The translations under genes were made by a program, and so were the position numbers. Shown one piece after another: positions 36,557-46,377 of a DNA stretch of 64,000 bases (the first letter of the stretch is position 1; each line of letters opens with the position of its first letter). The stretch is taken from positions 655,636 to 719,635 of the forward strand of contig JADIYI010000002.1 of NCBI GenBank assembly GCA_016705365.1. Direction: 5' to 3'. Under the pieces are notes generated by a model. The model had not been told where the DNA came from and did not search any database. It saw only the letters and a program-made list of their open reading frames with translations. The DNA comes from Gammaproteobacteria bacterium. Its GTDB lineage: Bacteria > Pseudomonadota > Gammaproteobacteria > Pseudomonadales > UBA5518.

Positions 36557-38028
36557 TCACGCACTCACCGGCGGCCCTGTCGACGGTGGGCCGAGTGAGG
36601 CAGTGTCACTCTCGGTCTTCCCCCGCACATGCTCGAGGATCCGCTCGATCAGCGCCGGCTCCTCGATGCAGGCGATGATCTTCACCGCCTGGCCGCAGCG
36701 CACGCAGCTCTCCACGTCGATGCCAAAGACCCGCTTCAGTCGTTGGGCCCAACTCATCGCCGCGTGCCGCTCGATGGCAGAGCGCTCGGGCTGCGCGGTT
36801 CCCTTTCCCTTCCTCCGGCCCCTGCCCGAGGGCGTCACCTCCGCACGCCAGCGGTGGTTCGGTGCCAGCACGCCGTGGTAGCGAGTCAAGTTGACGCGAG
36901 GGCGCGGCACCAATGCAGCAAGGCGGGCGATGAAATCCAGAGGTTCGAAAACGACGTGCGTCGTCCCGTCGCGGTACGGCGTCTTGAGCAGGTACACCAC
37001 CTTGCCCTGCGCATTCACCGTGAGCCGCTGCTCGGCCACCGCCGGGCGGGCGATGTAGCGGCACAGCCGCTCGCGCACCGTGCGCTGGTGTGCCTCGCAG
37101 CTCACGCCGGCGTGTAAGGAAAGCCGTTCGCCTTCGCCACCCGCTCGTTGCGCGGTTCCTCGCCCGCGAGCGCCGTGATCGTGCGCAGCACCAGCGCCTT
37201 GCGCCCGGCCTGCGGCCCCACCGCGATGCGGTAGGTCACTGAGCTGCCGAGGAGCTGGCGTATCGCATCCGTGTCCTCGACGGACGGCAGCTCGAGCCAC
37301 GCACTCTCCGCATCGCGCTGCAACAGCCCCATCCGCTCCAGCGCCCGCCCCACCCGCTCGGCGATCTGCTGCACCAGGTGCTCAAGCTCCTCGCGCTCCG
37401 GCGCCTTCACCCGCCTGAAGCGCAGCCCGCCGACCGAACGCGGCACGTACACGCCGTCCAGGCAGAGCATGTGCAGGTGGATGTTCAAGTTCAAGGCGCT
37501 GCCGAAGCGCTGCACCAGCGTCACCGCACCCGTGGCCACCTCCTTGCATCTGAACCCGGCCTTGTGCGCGAGGTGCGTGACGAGCAGGCGGTAGATCACC
37601 TCCAGTGCCTTGGCGAGTGCCTCGGGGCGGGAGGCAAAGAGAAAGCGCAGCGCGAAGGGGAAGCTGACCACCCACTGGCGCAGGGGCAGCGCCGGCAGCA
37701 CCTCGTCGGCAAGGAGCGCAGCCGTCTCGGCCATGCGCCGGGCGCCGCAGCTGGGGCAGAAGCCTCGCTTCTTGCAGCTGAAAGCCACGAGCCGCTCGAA
37801 GTGGCAGGACTCGCAGCGTACGCGCAAAAAGCCGTGCTCGAGCCGCCCGCACTTCAGGTAGGCCTCGAACTCCCTCTCGACATACGCGGGCAAGACCTTG
37901 CCCTGCTCGGCCAGGGACGCAACGAATGCCGGGTAATGCTGCTCCACCAGCCGGTAGAGACGGGTTTCCTCGGGGCGGTGGCGCGCGTAGGCGAGTCCAC
38001 CGGCAGCTTCCCTGCCGTGTGCTTGCAT
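36557..38028 (-). pseudogene. IS91-family transposase (frameshifted), copy 1
   Basis: The N-terminal part carries the zinc-finger block CESCHFERLVAFSCKKRGFC followed by CPSCGARRM, then the HUH-like segment NLNIHLHMLCLDGVY. The C-terminal part has [20 protein letters not shown] and a second Cys pair (VESCVRCGQAVKI). At about 37118 this copy has AAAG where copies 2 and 3 have AAAAG. The lost A splits the gene into two frames, so copy 1 alone cannot make full transposase. Confidence 0.85.
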
Positions 38029-38032
38029 CGGC

Positions 38033-38393
38033 TGCGCGTCCTTGCGCTGCCAAGGGTTGCCTCAGTGTGGATCTGTGGCGTCTCCGCGTGCAAGCCACAG
38101 CCAGCCAGGTAGCTCTCCACATCGATGCCGACAAATCGACAGGAAAGCCGATTTGCCACGACCGCCAGGTCGCCCCGAAGGGGTGCGGCACACGGATGTG
38201 CCGCATGCACACCCGCCTCAGCCGTCGCGCCCACGTCATCGCCGCGTGCGGCTCGATCGCGGATCGCTCGGGCTTTGCAATGCCCCTGCCCGTCTTCCGG
38301 CCCCTGCCCGAGGGCGTTACCTCCGCACGCCAGCGGTGATTCGGCGCCAGCACACCGTGGTAACGGGTGTGGTTCACACGTGGCCTCGGCACC
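38033..38393 (-). pseudogene. 3' remnant of a second IS91-type transposase
   Basis: Reads leftward as [20 protein letters not shown], then PERSAIEPHAAMTWARRLRRV and, after a short insertion, GIDVESYLAGC. This is the C-terminal region of a related but different transposase, placed directly upstream of the intact-length one. The same arrangement occurs in copy 3, so the composite has moved as one unit. Confidence 0.7.
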
Positions 38394-38635
38394 AGTGACC
38401 AGTTCGATCCGGTGCAGACGACCAAGACCTCCGTGCATGGTGCGATCAACATGCTCGGCCTGGCCAAGCGGCTCAAGGTGCCGATCCTCCAGGCCTCGAC
38501 CTCCGAGGTCTATGGCGATCCCGAAGTCCATCCCCAGCACGAGTCCTACTGGGGGCGCGTCAACCCGGTCGGGCCGCGCAGTTGCTACGATGAAGGCAAG
38601 CGCTGCGCCGAAACCCTGTTCTTCGATTACCAGTC
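38394..38635 (+). pseudogene. UDP-glucuronate decarboxylase (UXS) fragment
   Basis: About 80 codons of an NAD-dependent epimerase/decarboxylase: [20 protein letters not shown], then [20 protein letters not shown] and [17 protein letters not shown]. The SEVYGDP and YDEGKR (YxxxK) motifs are those of UXS. Both ends are missing: the left is cut by the IS element and the right is fused directly to an aldo/keto-reductase fragment. Confidence 0.8.
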
Positions 38636-39007
38636 GAGGCGGTCCTCGGACGCGAGAAGCCGGATTTCGTGCAGGTCGACTATTCGCTCGACAACCGCAA
38701 GGCACACGAGCGCATCCTGCCGCTGGCGGCCGACGTGGGGGCGGGCGTGCTGACGGCCTTGCCGTTCGGTCGCGGCCGCCTGTTCCGAACCGTGCGCGGC
38801 AAGGAGATGCCGGATTGGGCGCGGGCCTTCGCTGGCAGCTGGGCCCAGTTCTTCCTCAAGTACCTGCTTGCTGATGTGCGGGTCACTGCGGTCATCCCGG
38901 GCACGTCCGATCCGGCGCACATGGCCGACAACCTGGGCGCTATGCGCGGCCGCCTGCCGGATACGCAGGAGCGCAAGCGAATGATCGATTTCGTCGGCAA
39001 CCTGTAG
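38636..39007 (+). pseudogene. Aldo/keto reductase, C-terminal fragment
   Basis: Reads [20 protein letters not shown], then [20 protein letters not shown] and VTAVIPGTSDPAHMADNLGA, ending in a natural stop. These are the last 120 or so residues of an aldo/keto reductase (NADPH-binding IPGTS region included). The N-terminal catalytic Tyr-Lys part is missing. Confidence 0.75.
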
Positions 39008-39328
39008 CGGGTAGGGCGCGCCCGGCGCCCAACCACCGAGCGCAATGACGACGGGCATGAAGGCCAACCCAGGCGCCACCATGATCAGGGCGGTGCGCCA
39101 GGCCTTCCGCCCGCATGCCGGCCTCAGGAAGCACCGCAGACTTGGCAATCGCCTCCGCTGCCGACGCGCGCTTGGTCACGTGGGATGAGCGACTATCATA
39201 TTGTGCAGTGCACAATCGCGGCCGCAATACCGGCGATCCGGAGTGCCGCGGAGCACAAATCCCCCACGCAGGAGATGAAACCGTTGGGTGAGTCAAAGAT
39301 CACCTCGGTTGAAGGAACGGATCGAAGC
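39008..39328. other. Gap with operator-like palindrome
   Basis: No gene is recognisable. The left half may be debris of a small membrane-protein gene read leftward. The right half holds a perfect palindrome (39200-39216) and the leader of the MaoC-Pta gene. Confidence 0.5.
39200..39216. promoter_or_regulatory. Perfect 8-1-8 palindrome, probable operator
   Basis: ATTGTGCA-G-TGCACAAT lies 113 bp before the MaoC-Pta gene. The TGC/GCA half-sites resemble sites proposed for polyhydroxybutyrate regulators of the PhaR type, which would suit a gene usually found in such clusters. That link is inference. Confidence 0.5.
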
Positions 39329-40399
39329 ATGCGCAACCTTACTTTCGACGAGATCCAGATCGGCCGCCCGTTCACCCTCTCGCGGACCCTGAGCCGGCCG
39401 GACATCGAAGCACTCGCCTTCGCGGCCGGCACGATCGACACCTTCGCGCTCGATGGCAACGGGCACGCTGGCGCCGAGTCGGTGCAGGCGGTCAGCGCGG
39501 CGACGCTGATCAATCACCTCGTGAATCGGCAGTTCCCGGGCGCCGGCAGCGTGCTCATCGGGCAAAGCTTCACCTTCAGCGGCGAACTGAAGACGGGCGA
39601 CACGGTCGTCGCAACCCTGACGCCACTCGCCAAGGATGCTGCGCGCGGTGCGGTGACGATCGAATGCGCCGTCACCGACGCTGCCGGCAGCAGCGTGCTG
39701 GCCGGCCAGGTCATCGTGCTCGCGCCGAGCGTCGGCGCCGAACAGCCCGAGATCGCGCCGACCGAAGTGATCTTTCGCCGCACCGATGCGCTCGGTCGCC
39801 TGATCCGGCGTGCCGAGCAGGGCGCGCCGGTGTCGACCGCGATCGTCCACCCGTGCGACCGCGATTCGCTGCTCGGTGCGATCGAGGCCGCCCGGCGCGG
39901 CCTGATCGAGCCGGTGCTCGTCGGCCCGGAGGCAAAGATCCGCGCTGCCGCGGCGGACGCGGAAGTCGACCTCGCGCCGTACCGGATCGTCGGCGTCGAG
40001 CACAGCCACGCGGCGGCGGCGCGCGCGGTCGCGATGGCGCACAACGGCGAAGTAGCGGCGCTGATGAAGGGCAGCCTGCACACCGACGAGCTGATGGCCG
40101 CGGTGGTGGCGCGCGATGGTGGCCTGCGCACCGCGCGCCGCATCAGCCACGTGTACCTGATGGACGTGCCGTCCTATCCGCGCCTGCTGCTCGTGACAGA
40201 CGCCGCGGTGAACGTCGCGCCGGATGTCCTCACCAAGGCCGATATCCTGCAAAACGCCTTCGACCTCGCGCACGCGATCGGCATCGACGAGCCGAAGGCG
40301 GCCGTGCTCGCGGCGGTCGAGACCGTCAATCCGGCGATGGCGGCGACGGTGGATGCGGCGATGCTGTGCAAGATGGTCGACCGCGGCCAGAAAGGATAA
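39329..40399 (+). pseudogene. MaoC-phosphotransacetylase fusion, 3' end removed by IS91 copy 2
   Basis: Residues 1-135 are a MaoC-like hot-dog domain (RNLTFDEIQIGRPFTLSRTL, then FTFSGELKTGDTVVATL). The rest is a phosphate acetyl/butyryltransferase domain (PVLVGPEAKIRAAAADAEVD, SYPRLLLVTDAAVN, LAHAIGIDEPKAAVLAA). Normal fusions have about 460 residues; this one stops at 357, inside the transferase, where the element begins at about 40392. In the MaoC part the usual D-x-N-P-x-H motif reads IDTFALDG, so the hydratase function also looks lost. The ATG at 39329 fits the family start. Confidence 0.8.
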
Positions 40400-41263
40400 G
40401 CAGAATAAAGCCCCTGCCCGACCGAATCCAACTGTCCGGTACCGCCGTCCGGTACGGCTGACGCCCAGCGGCATGCGTGTGTCCTGCCCACGAATTGCCC
40501 GGATCCTCGACCGCACCGTAGGCAAACGCGGGCGATCCACTATTCGGAACGCCCTACGATCCGTCTTCACCGTGCTTGAACACAGCACCGCCCCTGCCGA
40601 TCCCCCGATCGCAGCGTCCCTGCTCCCGATTCGCGCGCGCTCCGTGTGCGCCGCTCACGCACTCACCGGCGGCCCTGTCGACGGTGGGCCGAGTGAGGCA
40701 GTGTCACTCTCGGTCTTCCCCCGCACATGCTCGAGGATCCGCTCGATCAGCGCCGGCTCCTCGATGCAGGCGATGATCTTCACCGCCTGGCCGCAGCGCA
40801 CGCAGCTCTCCACGTCGATGCCAAAGACCCGCTTCAGTCGTTGGGCCCAACTCATCGCCGCGTGCCGCTCGATGGCAGAGCGCTCGGGCTGCGCGGTTCC
40901 CTTTCCCTTCCTCCGGCCCCTGCCCGAGGGCGTCACCTCCGCACGCCAGCGGTGGTTCGGTGCCAGCACGCCGTGGTAGCGAGTCAAGTTGACGCGAGGG
41001 CGCGGCACCAATGCAGCAAGGCGGGCGATGAATCCAGAGGTTCGAAAACGACGTGCGTCGTCCCGTCGCGGTACGGCGTCTTGAGCAGGTACACCACCTT
41101 GCCCTGCGCATTCACCGTGAGCCGCTGCTCGGCCACCGCCGGGCGGGCGATGTAGCGGCACAGCCGCTCGCGCACCGTGCGCTGGTGTGCCTCGCAGCTC
41201 ACGCCGGCGTGTAAGGAAAAGCCGTTCGCCTTCGCCACCCGCTCGTTGCGCGGTTCCTCGCCC
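40392..41263 (-). mobile_element. IS91-family element, copy 2 (5' half missing)
   Basis: Starts with the same AAGGATAAGCAG end as copies 1 and 3 and is nearly identical to copy 1 up to CCTCGCCCG, where it stops abruptly against an XRE-gene remnant. It therefore keeps only the fixed end and the 3' part of the transposase gene. Confidence 0.85.
40655..41263 (-). pseudogene. IS91-family transposase C-terminal fragment, copy 2
   Basis: Contains the C-terminal region (KANGFSLHAGVSCEAHQRTV to the VESCVRCGQAVKI pair). One A is missing near 41030 (GATGAATCC against GATGAAATCC in the other copies), giving a frameshift in addition to the loss of the N-terminal half. Confidence 0.8.
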
Positions 41264-41623
41264 GGAAACTGAGAAAACGGTGAGACAAAACCGATCCTTC
41301 GGTTTATCCCGAGGATCATTTCGTTTCTCGGCTATAACCCGGAGCCGCCGAACCCGACCACGACCGCCGAGCATCTCAAGTCGAAGAGACGGGCACTCGG
41401 GTGGAGTCAAAAGCAGGCTGCCCGGCACCTTGGAGTGGATCCCGATACTTGGTCAAACTGGGAGTGTGGTGGCGCGATCATGGCGTTGGCGCACCGACGA
41501 CTAGTTGCCGCGCACCTTGGCCTGTCTGAAGGCGGCGTGTACGCAGCGATGAAGAAGCGTTGGAACTACTTGCACCGGAAATCCCGAACCGGAGAATACC
41601 TTCTCGTGACCCCGTGGCCGTGA
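41263..41623 (+). pseudogene. XRE-type HTH regulator remnant 1
   Basis: From the IS junction the frame reads TKPILRFIPRIISFLGYNPE, then EHLKSKRRALGWSQKQAARH, LGVDPDTWSNWECGG and a basic tail. This is the second half of a two-HTH protein. The first 40-odd residues were removed by IS91 copy 2. It is almost identical over about 200 bp to 47868-48079 but lacks the two-base deletion found there. Confidence 0.75.
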
Positions 41624-41715
41624 GCAGTACGTTCGCCCCCGCAAGTATTGAACCGTCATCCATACGGCGGCCTTTTGCACGCACGCGTTCGAAGCTCCGT
41701 CTCATGCACCGGTAG

Positions 41716-41787
41716 AGCCAGAAGGAAGCCGCTCGGTACGTTGGGGTCGATCCCTGTACCTGGACGAACTGGGAATGTCGCGGCAAC
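41716..41787 (+). pseudogene. XRE-type HTH regulator remnant 2
   Basis: A 24-codon island reading SQKEAARYVGVDPC, then TWTNWECRGN, clearly homologous to the WSQKQAARHLGVDPDTW segment of remnant 1 about 310 bp before it. Nothing in the flanks continues the gene, so this is an older, more eroded copy. Confidence 0.6.
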
Positions 41788-42111
41788 GACGCGTCGTCCC
41801 ACCAGCAGACTCCCATTGCCATGTTCCTGACCAGATGAAACGTAGTTTGAACCCGTGAGACCAATCCGGGCGGCAGCGATTCCTATGGGTCATTTGTAGG
41901 AGTGGTGGGAGCATCAGGACTTGAGCCAGGCGAGCGACGGTGACCGACCGTCGGCGGGTCAACTTACCGAGAGTCCTGTATTTGAACTGCGATTCGTCTC
42001 CGTCGCCGCGAGCACTTGGCGCGTCATGTCAATGTTTATGGCTTGACGTGTCAAGCGGAGCAGCGGGCTCGATCCTTAGCATTGCGCCAGAGTTGCTACG
42101 GGAATCATCCA
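41788..42111. other. Leader region before the amine-oxidase operon
   Basis: No gene found in 324 bp. It must contain the promoter for the amine oxidase operon, but I do not see convincing -35/-10 elements. Confidence 0.4.
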
Positions 42112-43572
42112 ATGGCGTGCAAGCGAGAAACCAGTTTGCCGGATCCGGGCCGACGGCGCTTTGTTTGCGGCTCCGGCGCCGCGACCCTGAGTGCCGGTCT
42201 TGCCGCAGTACTCGGACATACGGTGGCGAAAGCCGGGGACCGCAATACGACGAGCCGATTTTCTGGCTGCGACGTCGATGTCGTGGTGATCGGCGGCGGT
42301 TTCGCCGGCGTTGCGGCCGCGCGCGACTGCCGCGAGAACGGCTACAGCGCGCTGGTGCTGGAGGCGCGCAATCGCCTCGGCGGGCGCACCTTCACGTCGG
42401 AATTCGAGGGCCAGAGCATCGAACTCGGCGGCACGTGGATCCACTGGTCGCAACCCTTCGTGTGGGCGGAAAAGGAGCGTTACGGGCTCGATGTTATCGA
42501 GACTCCCGGCGCCGTGCCCGACAAGATGCTGCTGCGCATGGACGGCAAGGTCGTCGAACTCGGCGAGGCCGACGTCGCCGCCGTGATGGATGCCTTTCGC
42601 ACCTACACCGCGGCGTCGCGTGCGATTCTCCCGCAGCCCTACGACATGCACCACCACTGGGATGGCGTGCTCGCGGCGGACAAGGTCAGCGCGAAGGCGC
42701 AGTTGCAGAGCCTTGATCTCACGGCCCTGCAGCGCAATGCGCTCGACGCGCTCTTCGCCTCTATCGCGCACAACCGTCCCGACGCGATCTCGTATGCCGA
42801 CACGCTGCGTGTGCCTGCGCTCGCGGGCCACAACGATCTGCTGCTGTGGATGGATACGGTCGGGCGCTTCAAGCTCAAACAGGGCACCGCCGCGCTGATC
42901 CGCAAGATGGTGGAGGACGGGCAGCCGGAAGTGCGGCTGTCGACGCCGGTCAAGCGCATCGAGGATCTTGGCGATCGCGTGCGCGTCACGACCCACCGTG
43001 GCGAGAAGATCGTCGCCGCGGCGGCGGTCGTGGCCTTGCCGATGAACGTGCTCGGCGATCTCGAATTCACGCCAGCGCTCGATGCGGGGCTCCTCGAAGC
43101 TGCGAAAGAGCGGCATACCGGGGTCGGGTTCAAGATCTACATCCGCGCCAAGGGCAGGCTCGGCAACCTGTTCATGATGGCGGACTCGACGCACCGCCTG
43201 AATAGCGTGCTCACCTATCACGAGGCTGAGGATCACACGATCTTCGGCGGATTTGGCGCGGACCGCGCGACGCTCGACAGCAACGACGAGGCTGCGGTGC
43301 AGGAGGCGCTGCGCGAATTCCTCCCGGACGTGGTCGTCGAGAGCGTGATCGGCTACGACTGGGTGCTCGATCCGTATTCGCGTGGCACTTGGGCCGCTTA
43401 CCGGCCGGGCTGGCTGGCGAAATACCACGCGCTGTTCGGGCGCGACCGCGGCCGTATGTTCTTCGCGCAGGGCGATCACGGCGACGGCTGGCGTGGTTTT
43501 ATCGATGGCGCGATCGGCGCCGGGATCAGGGCTGCGCAGCGCATCGCGACAACGCTGGGGCGCGCGCCATGA
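42112..43572 (+). CDS. Tat-exported flavin amine oxidase
   Basis: A 486-residue flavin-dependent amine oxidase. Residues 14-40 form a Tat signal (RRRFVCGSGAATLSAGLAAV). The FAD loop VVVIGGGFAGVAAARDC is near 57-73 and LEARNRLGGRTFTSEF near 82-97. ELGGTWIHWSQPF follows, and GRMFFAQGDHGDGWRGFIDG is at the C-terminal FAD site. The frame is open upstream, but the ATG at 42112 gives the proper Tat start. It should oxidise an amine or a related CH-NH/CH-CH bond in the periplasm. Its stop overlaps the start of a cytochrome c gene, so that cytochrome may take its electrons. Confidence 0.9.
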   Translation: MACKRETSLPDPGRRRFVCGSGAATLSAGLAAVLGHTVAKAGDRNTTSRFSGCDVDVVVIGGGFAGVAAARDCRENGYSALVLEARNRLGGRTFTSEFEGQSIELGGTWIHWSQPFVWAEKERYGLDVIETPGAVPDKMLLRMDGKVVELGEADVAAVMDAFRTYTAASRAILPQPYDMHHHWDGVLAADKVSAKAQLQSLDLTALQRNALDALFASIAHNRPDAISYADTLRVPALAGHNDLLLWMDTVGRFKLKQGTAALIRKMVEDGQPEVRLSTPVKRIEDLGDRVRVTTHRGEKIVAAAAVVALPMNVLGDLEFTPALDAGLLEAAKERHTGVGFKIYIRAKGRLGNLFMMADSTHRLNSVLTYHEAEDHTIFGGFGADRATLDSNDEAAVQEALREFLPDVVVESVIGYDWVLDPYSRGTWAAYRPGWLAKYHALFGRDRGRMFFAQGDHGDGWRGFIDGAIGAGIRAAQRIATTLGRAP

Positions 43573-43958
43573 GCAACCGGCCGAGATTCCGGATGGCTGC
43601 GGCGTGCGCCATAGTCGCGCTGTTCTTCTGCGCAGAGGGACAAGCGTCCTGCGATGTCGCCGCAGGCGAAAAAATCTTTGCCAAGTGCGCAGCCTGCCAT
43701 TCGCTGGAGCCGGGCCAGCACCTGATGGGACCCAGCCTGCACGCCGTGCTCGGCCGGCACGCGGGCCGCGCGGATGGCTTCGTCTACTCGCTCGCGATGG
43801 AACGCGCAAAGATCACCTGGACCGCGGAAACACTGGAGGCGTTCATCGCCGATCCGGCTGGGTACGTGCCGGGCACCGCGATGCCATTTGCCGGACTGAA
43901 ATCACCCGAACAGCGCGCCGCGCTGGTCTGCATGTTCCAACACACCACTACTCGTTAA
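43569..43958 (+). CDS. Periplasmic class I cytochrome c
   Basis: A 129-residue protein with signal peptide (MAAACAIVALFFCAEGQAS). It has one heme site (AKCAACHSLEPGQHLMGPSL) and a Met ligand in PGTAMPFAGLKSPEQRAAL, the usual small class I fold. The ATG overlaps the amine oxidase TGA. It probably carries electrons from that enzyme to the respiratory chain. Confidence 0.93.
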   Translation: MSNRPRFRMAAACAIVALFFCAEGQASCDVAAGEKIFAKCAACHSLEPGQHLMGPSLHAVLGRHAGRADGFVYSLAMERAKITWTAETLEAFIADPAGYVPGTAMPFAGLKSPEQRAALVCMFQHTTTR

Positions 43959-43985
43959 GACGATTCCCCGCGGGAGGCCTACGCG

Positions 43986-46355
43986 ATGAACCACGGCAGC
44001 AACTGTTTGAGCGCATCCATTGCCGCGCTGCTCTCCTCGATCGCGTTGAGCGTGCACGCACAGGCGCCGCAGCTTGAGGAGATCATCGTTACCGCGCAGA
44101 AGCGCGCGGAGAACCTGCAGTCGGTTCCGGTTTCGGTTTCCGCGCTGTCGGCCGCGAATCTGGAGAGCTTCAAGTACCGCGACGCCGGCGAGATCGCGGC
44201 ACAGATCCCCAACCTGCAGGCGAGCAATCCGAGCGGCGACGGCTTTCCGATCTTCTCGCTGCGCGGCGTGTCGATGAGCGACTACAGCTTCAACCAGAGT
44301 AGTCCGGTCGCGAGCTATGTCGACGAGGTCTACAAGGGCAACCCCGCGATCCGGGGCGTGCAGATGTACGACCTGGAGCGCATCGAGGTGCTGCGTGGGC
44401 CGCAGGGCACGCTGTACGGCAAGAACAGCACCGGCGGCGCGGTGAACTTCATCACCCGGCGCCCGACCTACGATCGCTCGGGCAATCTGACGCTCGGCGC
44501 CGGCGACTACGGTCGAAAGGAAGTACGCGCCGCTGTAGAGACACCGCTGGTCGCGGATACGCTGGCTCTGCGCGTGGCGGGAACCTGGGCCAAGGCCGAC
44601 GGCTGGCAGGAGAACGTGAATCCCGGTATCGAGGACGGCAGCGCGGTCGACGAGCACGGCCTGCGCGCGACGCTGCTGTGGGAACCGAGCGATGGCGTCG
44701 AAATGGTCCTGCGCGTCTCGACCGGCAAGCAGGACGCGGTCAACTACGGCATCCAGGCCTACAACATCAGCGCGGACGGCGTCGGCGCGGGTCTGTACGG
44801 ACTCTACAACCTGCTCGGCGCGACAACGGCGGTCGATTCGCATCGCGACGGGCTGGACTACTTCGAAATCGATTCCGACCAGGACAAGCACCGCTTGATC
44901 GAAAACGACGCGCTCGCCCTGACCGCGAACATCGATCTGAACGACACGCTGACACTCACCTCGATCACGTCCTGGGACGACGGCAAGATCCTGGTTCCCG
45001 AGGACGTCGACGGCACCTCGAACCGCGTGCTCAGCGCCGATTACTACGCCGAGACCACACAGGTCTCGCAGGACCTGCGCATCACCTCCGACAGCGAATC
45101 CAGGTTCAACTACATCGTCGGCCTGTATTACGCGAAAGAAGAGGTGTCGAACCAGACCACACTGGGCTCCTGGCAGGATTTGGATCTCAATGCCGACGGC
45201 ACGCAGGACTACAACGATTGTCTGGACCCGCTCTATGTAAGCCTAGGGCTAGGCGCCGCGACACAGGCGGGCGCCGATCTGGAAACTGTGCTCAATGGGT
45301 TCGGCCTGAGCCTGGGTGGGTTCACGCCTGCCGGCTGCCAAGCGCAGAACGACTTCGACCAGGACCGCACCAGCAAGGCGATTTACGCGGACACGAAGTA
45401 CGAATTTACCGACGCGCTCACGCTGCGCCTCGGACTGCGCTACACCGAGGACGAGTCGGAACTGAGCAGTTTCTCGGCGCGCCTGCTCGGCAACGACGAC
45501 GTGCCGCTCCTGAACACGATTCCCGGCGATCCGCTCGATCCCTTCGCACAGGCCCCGGACGACGATTTCACCGACCGCGAGTGGACCGGCAAGCTCGGCA
45601 TCGACTACACGACCGCGGCCGGCACGCTGCTGTATGCAAGTTACAGCCACGGCTACCGAAACGGCGCTTTCAATGCGCAGGCCTTCTTCGATCCCTCCGA
45701 GCTGACCAAGGTCGATCCGGAATTGCTCGACAGCTTCGAACTCGGCATGAAGACGCAACTCTTCGACGGCAGCATGCAATTGAACGGCGCGGTGTTCTAC
45801 TACGCCTACGAGAACCAGCAGTTCCTCAATGTCGACGCTGCGACCCTGGCGCAGACCCTGATCAATATCGACGAGTCGGAAATACTGGGTGCGGAGTTCG
45901 AGTTGAGCGCGCGACCGACGGAAACCCTGCTCGTGCAAGCGGGCCTGGGACTGCTCGATACGGAAGTGACCAAAGGATCGCTGAGTGGCATCGACTTGAA
46001 AGGAAACGAGCTGCTGGTAGCTCCCGCGCTCGATTTCAACATCGCGGCGGACTGGGATGTGCTGCACACCGGGCTCGGCACCTTCATGCTGCGCCTCGAT
46101 GCCAGCTACGTCGACGATCATTACTTCGAGATCTTCAACACCGAGCGCCTGCAACAGGACGGTTACTGGCTGAGCAACGCGCGACTGCAGTTCGATTCCA
46201 GCGCGGAGTCCTGGCAGGTGGCGCTGTGGTGCAAGAACCTCGCCGACGAGGAGTACCGCACCTCGGTGATCGACCTGCAGGCCTCCTTCGGCTTCGACTA
46301 CAGCCATATCGGGGCGCCGCGAACCTACGGTGCCGAATTTACTTTCCGCTTTTGA
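43986..46355 (+). CDS. TonB-dependent outer-membrane receptor
   Basis: A 789-residue receptor with signal peptide and TonB box (LEEIIVTAQKRAENLQSVPV). The plug domain has VEVLRGPQGTLYGKNSTGGAV-type sequence (VLRGPQGTLYGKNSTGG) near 125-145, and the beta-barrel ends in the terminal Phe of YGAEFTFRF. It matches the broad receptor group of sphingomonad/gammaproteobacterial type that imports organic substrates rather than only iron. GGGAGG precedes the ATG. It likely imports the substrate of the amine oxidase encoded before it. Confidence 0.93.
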   Translation: MNHGSNCLSASIAALLSSIALSVHAQAPQLEEIIVTAQKRAENLQSVPVSVSALSAANLESFKYRDAGEIAAQIPNLQASNPSGDGFPIFSLRGVSMSDYSFNQSSPVASYVDEVYKGNPAIRGVQMYDLERIEVLRGPQGTLYGKNSTGGAVNFITRRPTYDRSGNLTLGAGDYGRKEVRAAVETPLVADTLALRVAGTWAKADGWQENVNPGIEDGSAVDEHGLRATLLWEPSDGVEMVLRVSTGKQDAVNYGIQAYNISADGVGAGLYGLYNLLGATTAVDSHRDGLDYFEIDSDQDKHRLIENDALALTANIDLNDTLTLTSITSWDDGKILVPEDVDGTSNRVLSADYYAETTQVSQDLRITSDSESRFNYIVGLYYAKEEVSNQTTLGSWQDLDLNADGTQDYNDCLDPLYVSLGLGAATQAGADLETVLNGFGLSLGGFTPAGCQAQNDFDQDRTSKAIYADTKYEFTDALTLRLGLRYTEDESELSSFSARLLGNDDVPLLNTIPGDPLDPFAQAPDDDFTDREWTGKLGIDYTTAAGTLLYASYSHGYRNGAFNAQAFFDPSELTKVDPELLDSFELGMKTQLFDGSMQLNGAVFYYAYENQQFLNVDAATLAQTLINIDESEILGAEFELSARPTETLLVQAGLGLLDTEVTKGSLSGIDLKGNELLVAPALDFNIAADWDVLHTGLGTFMLRLDASYVDDHYFEIFNTERLQQDGYWLSNARLQFDSSAESWQVALWCKNLADEEYRTSVIDLQASFGFDYSHIGAPRTYGAEFTFRF

Positions 46356-46377
46356 CTTGATGCGGGAGTCTTTGAAG

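Larger units (their letters stand above)
36295..38393 (-). mobile_element. IS91-family element, copy 1
   Basis: The left boundary AAGGATAAGCAG is shared with copies at 40392 and 50028. Flanks outside it differ in the three places, so this is the fixed transposition end. The element contains a frameshifted transposase gene and, beyond its 5' side, a tail of a second IS91-type gene. Homology with copy 3 ends at 38342 and the element's own remnant runs on to about 38393. No target duplication is evident, as expected for rolling-circle elements. Confidence 0.85.

Noticed and set aside
38627..39148. Minus-strand frame of about 170 codons with a hydrophobic start
   Set aside because: Most of it is antisense to the aldo/keto-reductase fragment; only the first 45 residues look protein-like and no family was recognised.
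44678..46360. 560-codon plus-strand frame inside the TonB receptor
   Set aside because: It overlaps the receptor in another frame and is Arg/Pro-rich without domains.
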